Origin: a bacterium
GTDB lineage: Bacteria; Verrucomicrobiota; Verrucomicrobiia; Opitutales; UBA953
Assembly (NCBI GenBank): GCA_009926645.1
Contig: RFOO01000006.1
Span: 1-14,630 of the forward strand
DNA length: 14,630 nt
Direction of reading: 5' to 3'
The position numbers and the translations under genes are program-made. The notes beneath the pieces were generated by a model, which saw only the letters and a list, made by a program, of their open reading frames with translations, had not been told where the DNA came from and did no database searches. How positions within the stretch are numbered: position 1 is the stretch's first letter; each line of letters starts with the position of its first letter. Below, in pieces: positions 1 to 7,161 of the stretch.

Positions 1-572
1 TCGAGCCGAACCACCACTTTATCCTCTTCCTTGGGTAATGCCTTGAGGTTGGAGCGTAGCGGATCGCGGACGACAATCTCGCGAGAAATTCTTGGATCAT
101 CGGGTATAACATACCAAGCCAGACGAGTGCGTCGCAAGGTACCGGTTAAAATAGTATTGGCGCGTTTTGTGACGCGGATGACGATGCCCGAGCCCCAGTC
201 GTCGCGATCACGCCGTCCGCGCTGTAGTTTAATGACGACGCGATCCCCGTGAAGAGCGACGCCCGTGTCCTTCGCATCGATATGAATCGGGTCACGTGGC
301 TTTTGTCCAGGTTCAGCCGTAAAGACCACTCGAGCTGATCCGCTGGAACGAAAAAGAATCGTGCCCTCGGGAAGAGACTCTCCTTCGGGTAAAGCGAGGA
401 GATTGCGTTTCTTGACCACAATCGCGCCTGATTTAATTAATCGTGGTACAATTTTTCTTAACTGTCGTAAGTCGGACTTGTCTCCCCCGATTGCTCGTAT
501 GATCGCCTCGAGGCTCATTGGCACATAGTCTGGCCGTGCCAAAAAAGACAACATCGCTTCTTCGACGTTCAT
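1..572 (-). CDS. rnr: Ribonuclease R-like exoribonuclease, N-terminal part (cut by window edge)
   Basis: Reading the minus strand from ATG at 572 gives 190 open codons that run off the left edge, so only the N-terminus is present. The protein begins MNVEEAMLSFLARPDY. Residues 1-60 look like the winged-helix domain at the front of RNase R (for example SLEAIIRAIG, then LRKIVPRLIKSGAIV). Residues 60-190 look like the RNA-binding cold-shock/OB domains (LPEGTILFRSSGSARVVF; DTGVALHGDRVVIKL; GTLRRTRLAWYVIPDDPR). RNase R is a processive 3'-to-5' exoribonuclease that degrades structured RNA; its catalytic RNB domain would lie outside the window. The start overlaps the pyrophosphatase stop as ATGA, so translation is probably coupled. 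No Shine-Dalgarno is visible. RNase II is the main alternative, but the winged-helix start followed by an OB domain favours RNase R. Confidence 0.82.
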   Translation of the reverse strand, partial: MNVEEAMLSFLARPDYVPMSLEAIIRAIGGDKSDLRQLRKIVPRLIKSGAIVVKKRNLLALPEGESLPEGTILFRSSGSARVVFTAEPGQKPRDPIHIDAKDTGVALHGDRVVIKLQRGRRDRDDWGSGIVIRVTKRANTILTGTLRRTRLAWYVIPDDPRISREIVVRDPLRSNLKALPKEEDKVVVRL

Positions 573-2278
573 GAGGTGCTCGAGGTTTGTCCGAGTAAGC
601 TAGTGAGAAATGGCAGAAGTTGTTTCTTACGACTGACAATTCCTGGCATATCAAAAATAAAAGGCGGCTGTTTTTGGGGATAAGTAATAGCTTGAATGAC
701 TTCGGCTTCTCCGCGAACTAGCAACAGCGAACTCTGGGTATCGATATCCGTCACTAAAAGGGTGGAGAAATTAAGACCATTTTCTTTGCGGTATTTCTCC
801 AGAGCCTCCAAGAGGCTCTCACTGCATTTCCAAAAGTTATTAAAGCCAAGTTCCTCGACTTGGGCGACAGAGAAGCGACGTTCGCCTTCGTGGTAGAGTT
901 TGCAATCGGCTCGTACCGCAGCTTCGGGCGAGAGGTTGGCGAGGACCGATCCGGCGTTAAACATCATATCGGCTAAAGCCCGTGCATCAGTATCGGCTAA
1001 ACGGGATAGCCAATTCAGCAAATCGGAGTCCAGCGGAGTCGTGGTTGGGCTTTGTAAAAGAAGGGTGTCGGAAATAATTCCGCACATCATCAACCCAGCA
1101 ATTTGCGGGCTGGGCTTTAAGCCAGCCGTGCGGAACATATCGGCGATGATGGAGCAGGTGGAGCCGAGCGGACGATTGAGGAATAGGATTGGTTGAGCGG
1201 TGTGTGGGTTGCCGAGACGGTGGTGGTCGACGACTTCGGTGATTTCTACTTCGCTCGCACCATCGACTGCTTGAGAAAGCTCATTGTGGTCGACCAGAAC
1301 AAGTCGGGTGCGCACGGGTTTTAAAATGTCCGATTTACTAAAGACTCCGATCAATTTGCCATCTTCATCTACCACATGGCAGATGAGGGCATTGGATTGG
1401 ATGATGCGTCGACGAACGACCGACAATTTTTCTTGAGGGTGAAATTGAGGGGCATCTTTTTGGATGAGCCCACTGATGAGGGTAGAGGCTCTAACCGACC
1501 AAGCGGTAGTCGCACTGTCGGTGTCGGCGTAAGCGACAGAAACTTTTGCTGTTTTTGCAGCCGCGAGGGTGCTTTCCTTCATTCGATGACCTCCAGTCAC
1601 GATGATTAAACGCACGCCTACTTCGATGGCGCGACGGTGCACATCATCGCGATCGCCAACAACGATAATGCTTTTGCTATCGGGAATGCCTTCGATGGTT
1701 TGGGTTTTTCCGAACGAAGCGAGTTCCATGGCAGCAATTCGCACATAGAGATCGGAAACTGTTTCGGCATCAAAGGTGGTCACCGCCGTCCCGCGAATGG
1801 ATTCGATAATCGCTTTAATCGAACTTGTCACCTTTCGCATGGACGTCGTGCGTTTCGGTTTTGGAATAAAATAATCACCTAAACCAAAGATGGAGACATA
1901 ACCTTCAAGGCGACCCTCGCGATTGATGACTGGCAGAGCTCGAAGGTCGTATTTATCGAGTAGTTCTAGGGCGTGTGCGCAGGTGTCATCAGTAGAAATA
2001 ACAAAGGGGCTTGATTGCATGATATCCTCCACGCGGGGAGTCACATCGCCGACAAACTCAGGTAGAGTAGCACCAAATCTTTGTAAGATAGCATCAATTC
2101 GCGCATTGGAATTTCCGCAACGAGCAGCAACGTAACCTTTTTGTCCTGAAGCTTCTTTGAAGGCAGTGTAAGCAATCGCTGAGCAAATGGCATCGGCATC
2201 AGGATTTTTATGTCCAATGATATACGTCGGTGCGTTTTGTCTGGCGAAATTCGAGGGCATGGGTGAGGAGACTGACAT
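569..2278 (-). CDS. ppaC: Manganese-dependent (family II) inorganic pyrophosphatase with CBS and DRTGG regulatory domains
   Basis: This 569-residue protein hydrolyses pyrophosphate to two phosphates in the cytoplasm. The DHH-type catalytic domain is split by a regulatory insert. Metal-site motifs visible are GHKNPDADAI (22-31; H23, D27, D29), VDHNE (329-333), the DHH signature VVDHH (349-353) and IISDT (401-405, D404). A C-terminal DHHA2 domain carries SRKKQ (549-553), the basic motif that binds substrate. The insert holds a first CBS domain (about 83-137), a DRTGG domain (about 165-270, IVTGG at 226-230) and a second CBS domain (about 270-320). In known CBS-pyrophosphatases this insert binds adenine nucleotides (AMP and ADP inhibit, ATP activates), and forms with DRTGG also respond to diadenosine polyphosphates. 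That regulation is inferred here from architecture. The gene has its own 5' intergenic space and ends in ATGA overlap with the RNase R start. No Shine-Dalgarno precedes ATG 2278. The symbol is the generic one for this family. Confidence 0.93.
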   Translation of the reverse strand: MSVSSPMPSNFARQNAPTYIIGHKNPDADAICSAIAYTAFKEASGQKGYVAARCGNSNARIDAILQRFGATLPEFVGDVTPRVEDIMQSSPFVISTDDTCAHALELLDKYDLRALPVINREGRLEGYVSIFGLGDYFIPKPKRTTSMRKVTSSIKAIIESIRGTAVTTFDAETVSDLYVRIAAMELASFGKTQTIEGIPDSKSIIVVGDRDDVHRRAIEVGVRLIIVTGGHRMKESTLAAAKTAKVSVAYADTDSATTAWSVRASTLISGLIQKDAPQFHPQEKLSVVRRRIIQSNALICHVVDEDGKLIGVFSKSDILKPVRTRLVLVDHNELSQAVDGASEVEITEVVDHHRLGNPHTAQPILFLNRPLGSTCSIIADMFRTAGLKPSPQIAGLMMCGIISDTLLLQSPTTTPLDSDLLNWLSRLADTDARALADMMFNAGSVLANLSPEAAVRADCKLYHEGERRFSVAQVEELGFNNFWKCSESLLEALEKYRKENGLNFSTLLVTDIDTQSSLLLVRGEAEVIQAITYPQKQPPFIFDMPGIVSRKKQLLPFLTSLLGQTSSTS

Positions 2279-2350
2279 GGGCTAACTAAAGTGCGATGAG
2301 CGTTTTTAATGAGAGAAAGTCACAGTGGAAAGAGTGAATTCTCAATGAAT

Positions 2351-2384
2351 GTAAAAGAGGTCAGCCGAGACCGTGATGTCTCGG
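2351..2384 (-). terminator. Possible intrinsic terminator after the Old Yellow Enzyme gene
   Basis: On the minus strand, CCGAGAC (2384-2378) pairs perfectly with GTCTCGG (2371-2365) across a 6-nt loop. About 8 nt further comes a short T-rich run (TCTTTT). It lies about 35 nt after the stop of the flavin oxidoreductase gene and before the pyrophosphatase gene. The stem is good, but the U-tract is short and displaced, so this is a weak terminator at best. The plus-strand reading has no T-run. Confidence 0.45.
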
Positions 2385-2419
2385 TCACATCTATCTAAAT
2401 CCTGTGATTAAACTTAGAC

Positions 2420-3499
2420 TTACTTAGCAAAAGGGTAGTCGGTGTATCCCTTCGGACCTGAAGCATAAAAGGTCGACTCATCGGGGGTATTCAGCGGTAA
2501 ATTCTTTTCGAGTCGATGGGGTAGGTCGGGATTTGCGAGAAATGGCACGCCATAGGCAATCGCATCTGCCCAGCCTTCTTTAATTGCCTGCTCGCCTTGA
2601 GCTCGATCAAATCCACCCGCAGTAATCATTACGCCTTTAAAGCTCTTACGTAATTCTTTAGGTCCGACTCCTTCTTTTGCTCCGTGGGCAATATCTTGGG
2701 CGGTTACGCGTGTTACGTGGGCGTAAGCCAATTCATATTTTGTAAGTTCGCCTAACACATAACTAAAAGTGCGAAGCGGGTTGCTGTCATGCATGTCATT
2801 AAACACACCACCCGGTGAAAGACGAATGCCAACGCGGTCAGCGCCCCAGATGGAAATGACAGCGGAGGTGACTTCTAAAATTAAACGTGCACGATTTTCT
2901 ACGGAACCACCATAATTGTCAGTACGTTGATTGGTGCCATCCCTTAAAAATTGATCGAGCAAATAGCCGTTAGCTGCGTGAATTTCTACACCATCGAATC
3001 CGGCTTCTTTGGCTAAGCGAGCTCCGCGAACATACTCCGCAATTATACCAGGAATCTCTTCAGTGGTTAAAGCACGCGGTGTAACATAATCGGCCATTTC
3101 CTTTCCGGTCCATACTTGACCGCGAGGCTTAATCGCTGAGGGAGCGATAGGCAGTTCGCCGTTGGGCTGATAAGCGGGGTGTGAAATACGACCGACATGC
3201 CATAGTTGGAGGAAAATTCTTCCGCCTTTTGCATGCACGGCTGAGGTTACTTTTTTCCAGCCGGCAACTTGGGCGTCGTTATAAATTCCTGGGGTATTAG
3301 GATAACCGTGTCCGCGAGGAGAAACGGTAGTGGCTTCGGCGATAATGATTCCAGCACTGGCACGCTGTGCATAATACTCGGCATTTAAATCAGTAGGGAC
3401 ATTGCCATCGCCTGCACGTGTGCGAGTGAGAGGTGCCATGAGTACTCGATGAGGAATCGTGAGTGCACCAACTTTCAGGGGTGAAAAGAGCAATGACAT
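2420..3499 (-). CDS. Old Yellow Enzyme family NAD(P)H:flavin oxidoreductase / alkene reductase (NemA-like)
   Basis: This 359-residue TIM-barrel FMN enzyme has the usual length for classical Old Yellow Enzymes, which reduce activated C=C bonds (enones, maleimides) and often nitro compounds using NAD(P)H. Visible motifs: MAPLTRTRA (21-29) with Thr25, typical of the classical rather than the YqjM (Cys) class; QLWHVGR (98-104); HAANGYLLDQFL (174-185) with the substrate-binding His174/Asn177 pair and the proton-donor Tyr179; TDNYGGSVENRARL (193-206); VGIRLSP (223-229); and AGGF (294-297). The FMN-phosphate segment reads YGVPFLANPDLP (316-327), where many relatives have GR rather than GV. No signal peptide, so cytoplasmic. 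It lies 87 bp after nuoI with a perfect palindrome 4 bp upstream of its ATG, suggesting separate control. The exact substrate cannot be inferred. Confidence 0.93.
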   Translation of the reverse strand: MSLLFSPLKVGALTIPHRVLMAPLTRTRAGDGNVPTDLNAEYYAQRASAGIIIAEATTVSPRGHGYPNTPGIYNDAQVAGWKKVTSAVHAKGGRIFLQLWHVGRISHPAYQPNGELPIAPSAIKPRGQVWTGKEMADYVTPRALTTEEIPGIIAEYVRGARLAKEAGFDGVEIHAANGYLLDQFLRDGTNQRTDNYGGSVENRARLILEVTSAVISIWGADRVGIRLSPGGVFNDMHDSNPLRTFSYVLGELTKYELAYAHVTRVTAQDIAHGAKEGVGPKELRKSFKGVMITAGGFDRAQGEQAIKEGWADAIAYGVPFLANPDLPHRLEKNLPLNTPDESTFYASGPKGYTDYPFAK

Positions 3500-3503
3500 A
3501 GAG

Positions 3504-3519
3504 CGCTATTAAAATAGCG
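3504..3519. promoter_or_regulatory. 16-bp palindrome just upstream of the Old Yellow Enzyme gene, candidate operator
   Basis: The sequence CGCTATTAAAATAGCG is a perfect inverted repeat with 7-bp arms (3504-3510 and 3513-3519) around a 2-bp centre. It ends 4 bp before the ATG at 3499 on the minus strand. As RNA it could form only a 6-bp stem with a 4-nt loop, not GC-rich and without a U-tract, so a terminator is unlikely. Old Yellow Enzyme genes are often controlled by TetR-, MarR- or HxlR-type sensors of electrophiles, and a dyad here would suit such a repressor. No regulator gene is present in the window, so the role is inference. Confidence 0.5.
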
Positions 3520-3586
3520 TCAGATCTATTAGCAAGATTCGCGAAAGACTTTCTTTGTGACCGTCCTCGTTCAGATTGCTTTAGAA

Positions 3587-4132
3587 TTAGTGATGCGCGT
3601 GCTTTTGTTTCTCAGCTTCTGCTTTCTTCTTATCCCACTTGTAGTGAGAATCGGGCAAGGTGCCACCGAGTTCGTAAAGTTTAGCTTTGTTGTTCACCAT
3701 CTCTTCACGAGTTCTGCCAGTCATGGAATACTGGTTTTGGAGCCAAATAGCTTCTTCTGGACAAACCTCTTGGCATAATCCGCAGTAAATACAGCGGAGC
3801 ATGTTGATTTCGAATTCTTTAGGCGCCTTTTCCACGTGGGTGTTTTCGGCGGTTTCAGAAATTTCACCAGGAGTGATGCGAATAGCCTTCGGTGGGCAGA
3901 CAAATTCGCATAATTGGCAAGAAACACATTTTTCCCGACCATGTGGATCCCGCACTAAAGTTGGCACGCCACGATAGCCTTGAGGGATGGTTGGACGTTC
4001 GTCGGGGTATTGCAGGGTGACCGGAGGTCGACGTAAGTTATCCCAAGTTACCTTAAGTCCTGCGAGGATTTGTGGTAAGTAGGTTCTCTCGGCGAGGGAG
4101 AGAGGACGACGTTGAACAACTTTAATAGCCAT
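3587..4132 (-). CDS. nuoI: NADH-quinone oxidoreductase subunit I (8Fe ferredoxin-type)
   Basis: The 181-residue protein carries two 4Fe-4S motifs, C69-x2-C72-x2-C75-x3-C79 (CVSCQLCEFVCP) and C114-x2-C117-x2-C120-x3-C124 (CIYCGLCQEVCP). These ligate clusters N6a and N6b, which pass electrons from NuoG towards NuoB. The sequence before the first cluster (GLKVTWDNLRRPPVTLQYPDERP) is the usual NuoI amphipathic and linker segment. After the clusters comes YSMTGRTREEMV and then a Lys- and His-rich tail (KKKAEAEKQKHAHH) that is not part of the conserved core. The ATG at 4132 follows the nuoH stop by 6 nt, with a weak AAAGG about 10 nt upstream. It is the last nuo gene of this block: nuoJ, normally next, is absent. 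Confidence 0.96.
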   Translation of the reverse strand: MAIKVVQRRPLSLAERTYLPQILAGLKVTWDNLRRPPVTLQYPDERPTIPQGYRGVPTLVRDPHGREKCVSCQLCEFVCPPKAIRITPGEISETAENTHVEKAPKEFEINMLRCIYCGLCQEVCPEEAIWLQNQYSMTGRTREEMVNNKAKLYELGGTLPDSHYKWDKKKAEAEKQKHAHH

Positions 4133-4138
4133 GTGCGT

Positions 4139-5239
4139 TTAGCCTTTGAAGGCGTACCAGAGGAAATAGACGATGAGGTTGGCCACGGCAATCGGGAGGA
4201 GTACTCTCCAGCCGATGCGCATGACTTGGTCGTAGCGGAAACGTGGAACGGTCCAACGAACCCAGACGAAGAAGAATAGAAAAGCGGCAAGCTTGATGAA
4301 GAACGCGGCTAAGCCTAACAACGAGGCTACGACTCCCGTACCAATGGTAGGCACCCAAGGAAGGATGTGCCAGCCACCAAGGAACATGAGGATGAATAGG
4401 GACGACCCAATGACCATGTGACTGTATTCTGCCACGAAGAAGAGCCCAAACTTAAAGGCACCGTATTCGGTATGGAATCCACCCACTAAATCGGTTTCGG
4501 ACTCAGGCATATCGAAGGGGTGGCGATTGGCTTCGGCAAAAATGCAGATCAGGAAAATGAGAGCAGCAATCGGGTGGACGAAAACATTCCAGATGCCGGT
4601 TTGAGCTTTAACCATCGAAACTAAACTCAGCGCATTATTTTCCTGCGGTGTAGCGGTAGCGAGAAAGACGGTGAGCACCGAGAGGCCCATGGCTAACTCA
4701 TACGAAATCAATTGAGCCGAACCACGAACGGCACCAAGAAATGGGTATTTAGAATTGGCTGACCAACCAGCGAGGGCGATGCCGTAAACGCCAAGTGAGC
4801 TAATCGCAAACATGAAGAGAACGCCGACATCAGCACCGGGGCAAAGGGTGATGATTTTTCCGTTCGGTAATTCACCAAAGGGCAACATCACAAGGGCGAT
4901 GAGCGCGGGAGCGAGAGCGACGCAAGGGGCAAGGATGTAGGTAATCTTTCGCACATGTCCCGGGAGTGCATCTTCTTTAAAAAGGAATTTTAATCCATCC
5001 GCAGCGGGTTGAATGAATCCGCCTTTCATCAAGAAAGTGCCGAGGAAGGGAATCCACGCGATTACGGGGTGGCTAGTGCGATTGGGGCCAACGCGACCTT
5101 GAATCCACGCCGAAGCTTTGCGTTCTAATAAAACGGAATAGGCGGCAATCGACATTAAAACGACGATGACCAGCAGTCCGCGAGCAGCAGTATAATACCA
5201 AGCGGGAGAAAGGACGAGATCGTTGAGAATTTGTTCCAT
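4139..5239 (-). CDS. nuoH: NADH-quinone oxidoreductase subunit H (membrane, quinone-site)
   Basis: A 366-residue polytopic inner-membrane protein with about eight or nine hydrophobic helices, beginning around residues 20-38. It links the peripheral arm to the membrane arm and forms much of the quinone tunnel. Diagnostic motifs are ERKASAWIQGRVGPNR (39-54), SANSKYPFLGAVRGSAQLISYE (160-181, in the first half of the protein), FAEANRHPFDMPESETDLV (234-252, acidic residues of the E-channel) and WVRWTVPRFRYDQVMRIGW (326-344). The length is normal, slightly long, with a short insert around LCPGADVGV (132-140). ATG 5239 lies 6 nt after the nuoG stop and the stop is 6 nt before nuoI, so these three genes are one transcription unit. 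Confidence 0.97.
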   Translation of the reverse strand: MEQILNDLVLSPAWYYTAARGLLVIVVLMSIAAYSVLLERKASAWIQGRVGPNRTSHPVIAWIPFLGTFLMKGGFIQPAADGLKFLFKEDALPGHVRKITYILAPCVALAPALIALVMLPFGELPNGKIITLCPGADVGVLFMFAISSLGVYGIALAGWSANSKYPFLGAVRGSAQLISYELAMGLSVLTVFLATATPQENNALSLVSMVKAQTGIWNVFVHPIAALIFLICIFAEANRHPFDMPESETDLVGGFHTEYGAFKFGLFFVAEYSHMVIGSSLFILMFLGGWHILPWVPTIGTGVVASLLGLAAFFIKLAAFLFFFVWVRWTVPRFRYDQVMRIGWRVLLPIAVANLIVYFLWYAFKG

Positions 5240-5245
5240 GGTGGT

Positions 5246-6904
5246 TTAGGCCTTTGGTTGTGGAGCAAACTTCAGCAGTTTGCTTTCGCAAAAAGAGAGG
5301 TGTGACCAAGCACTGCCATCGAGAGCGATACCTTCGCTGGGGATGAGGCCTTGAGCAACGGATGCCAGTGCAGGATTTTGTTCAGCGAGGGTTTTCCAAA
5401 CAGCAGTGGTTTCGCTCTTCGCTAAACGAGCGAGTACCATCACATCGGGCAACACGCCAGTAGGGCCAGGGATAGCTTGTGCGAAAGATTGCAGACGGAA
5501 TTGGCAATTAATGAAGTTACCGCTCCGTTCGAAGACCGTCAGTCCAGGGATAACCACTTCGGCGGCCGAGGTTGTCGCGTCGGCATGAGTGCTGATGACC
5601 ACCGTACGAACTTTCGCAAGAATAGCGGCAGAGAGGCCGAGACGAGTGACGTCTTCGCGGCAAATCAGCAGAGAGCGGACACGACCAGCCTCGATGTCGC
5701 TCGCGAGTGTTTTTAAATCGTGGTCAGCATTGCGGTCAGTCAACCCTGTGACCAAGGCTCCGCGGAAATTGGGCGTGCGATCCTCCGAAATTAATAAGCC
5801 ATCGTTTTGACCGCGGTGAGCGGGCATGTAGGTTTTGGCACCAGTTTTCTTGGCTAATTGTGCGAGGAAAAATTGTTCTTCGACGGAGAGATGTCCCGAG
5901 CCCACGATGGCCAGGCCGCCTTGATGTAAGATCGCGTCGGCAACGTTGAGAGCAGATTCGAGCGATGTGCGTGTGCCTTTGAGGATGGCGCCAGTAAGAC
6001 GATTATCTTCTTCGACGATTTTGTATAACTCGCGACCCGAGTCAGGCATCCAGGTGTCGTTCACGGCATCGTTTTGTCGAGGAGTGATTCGATAGATTTT
6101 TCCTTCGCGCGACCATACAGTGGTATTCACACCTGTGCTGGATTCGGTGCAAATCGATGGCGTCTTTTTCAAGAACCAAACGCGCATTTTGAATCGGAAG
6201 TCGGTGCTCGTCAGTGCACCCACTGGGCAAATATCAACCGTGTTGAGCGAGTAGTTATTATTCAACTCGCGACCGGGGAAACAGGTGAGGGTGTTATAAG
6301 AACCGCGATTGACGAAGCCGAGCACGGGGTCTTTCGCAATGTCATTACAAAAACGAACGCAGCGTGAGCAGAGAATGCAACGCTCGTCGTCGAGCGTGAC
6401 GCGAGGTCCGAGTTTTGTTTTCTTGGGCTTAGCGTTTTTCTCATCGAGGTAACGCGAGTAGCCTCGACCGTATTCAGCAGAAAATTCTTGGAGCTTACAT
6501 TCACCTGCTTGATCGCAAATCGGACAGTCGAGAGGGTGGTTGAGGAGAAGCATTTCGGTAACCCCTTCTCGGCACGATTTGACCGTTGGAGATTCGAGGC
6601 GGACGTGTAATCCGGGAGAAACATTGGTGGCGCAGGCGATGGCGGGTTTGGGTTGCCAGCCAATTTTGGGTTTTCCGTTTTCTAAAATCACTTCGTTGGT
6701 TGCTCGGTCGCGCAGAGGTGAGCCGAGTTCGACGAGACACATGCGACAATTTCCTGCCACAGGCAGTTTAGGGTGGTAGCAATAATGGGGTACCTCCTTG
6801 CCGATTTTGGCGAGGGCATCGACCAAGTTTGCGCCTGCGGCAACTTGGTGTTCAACGCCATCGACATTGATGGTGACTAAGGAAGGCTTATTGTCCGTTA
6901 CCAT
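5246..6904 (-). CDS. nuoG: NADH-quinone oxidoreductase subunit G, short form
   Basis: The 552-residue iron-sulfur subunit of the NADH module passes electrons from NuoF to NuoI. The N-terminal ferredoxin domain holds a 2Fe-2S site (C42, C53, C56, C91). The next domain has H123-x3-C127-x2-C130-x5-C136 (cluster N5) and C176-x2-C179-x2-C182 with C226 (cluster N4). From about residue 245 there is a molybdopterin-oxidoreductase-like domain that has lost cofactor function in this family; it includes VVIPGLTVFERSGNFIN (450-466). The Cys set for the extra N7 cluster of some bacteria is missing (only C252 is near). The protein is shorter than the roughly 680-900 residues of many NuoG proteins and lacks the C-terminal part. 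ATG 6904 opens the nuoGHI unit, with no Shine-Dalgarno. The upstream region is shared with the divergent photolyase gene. Confidence 0.95.
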   Translation of the reverse strand: MVTDNKPSLVTINVDGVEHQVAAGANLVDALAKIGKEVPHYCYHPKLPVAGNCRMCLVELGSPLRDRATNEVILENGKPKIGWQPKPAIACATNVSPGLHVRLESPTVKSCREGVTEMLLLNHPLDCPICDQAGECKLQEFSAEYGRGYSRYLDEKNAKPKKTKLGPRVTLDDERCILCSRCVRFCNDIAKDPVLGFVNRGSYNTLTCFPGRELNNNYSLNTVDICPVGALTSTDFRFKMRVWFLKKTPSICTESSTGVNTTVWSREGKIYRITPRQNDAVNDTWMPDSGRELYKIVEEDNRLTGAILKGTRTSLESALNVADAILHQGGLAIVGSGHLSVEEQFFLAQLAKKTGAKTYMPAHRGQNDGLLISEDRTPNFRGALVTGLTDRNADHDLKTLASDIEAGRVRSLLICREDVTRLGLSAAILAKVRTVVISTHADATTSAAEVVIPGLTVFERSGNFINCQFRLQSFAQAIPGPTGVLPDVMVLARLAKSETTAVWKTLAEQNPALASVAQGLIPSEGIALDGSAWSHLSFCESKLLKFAPQPKA

Positions 6905-7161
6905 GAATCAAAAAAGATGTCTGGAACGTAGGGTGCCGACCCATGGTCGCAAGTGGGAAAGGGAAAATAAATTAACAAAAACAGGGTTCTTGAGGGTGAC
7001 ATCGAGGTGAAAAGTTGCCACCTTGCCTATTTTACGGATTTGTCCCTGTCCGACGGCCGTTCAGCAGTGTGAAAATCGCTCTAAGGCATGAGCGGGGAAG
7101 GGAGTTAATCATCTAAAACTTGGCTGATTTGCCTTTTTGCGGAAGTGACGCAGACTGGGTT
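6905..7161. promoter_or_regulatory. Divergent intergenic region between nuoG and the photolyase gene
   Basis: These 257 bp must hold the promoter for the minus-strand nuoGHI unit and probably that for the plus-strand photolyase gene. An AT-rich stretch at 6964-6981 lies about 60-77 nt upstream of the nuoG start and could be part of a promoter. I could not find a convincing -35/-10 pair for either direction. A small dyad, CGACC-cat-GGTCG, is centred near 6942 and a tandem TGTCC pair lies near 7040; neither is assigned a function. No gene longer than a few codons is supported here. Confidence 0.5.

Noticed and set aside
3536..3552. Nested dyads TTCGCGAA and GAAAGaCTTTC downstream of nuoI as a terminator
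   Set aside because: They are short and overlapping, and no U-tract follows. I could not build a convincing stem-loop terminator.
6262..6663. Alternative 133-codon open frame within nuoG
   Set aside because: It overlaps the conserved cysteine region of nuoG in another frame, with a Ser/Thr/Arg-rich composition typical of a shadow frame.
7120..7161. TTG at 7120 as the photolyase start
   Set aside because: It would add 14 residues without family similarity. Starting at ATG 7162 puts LILGDQ and all four iron-sulfur cysteines at positions matching PhrB.
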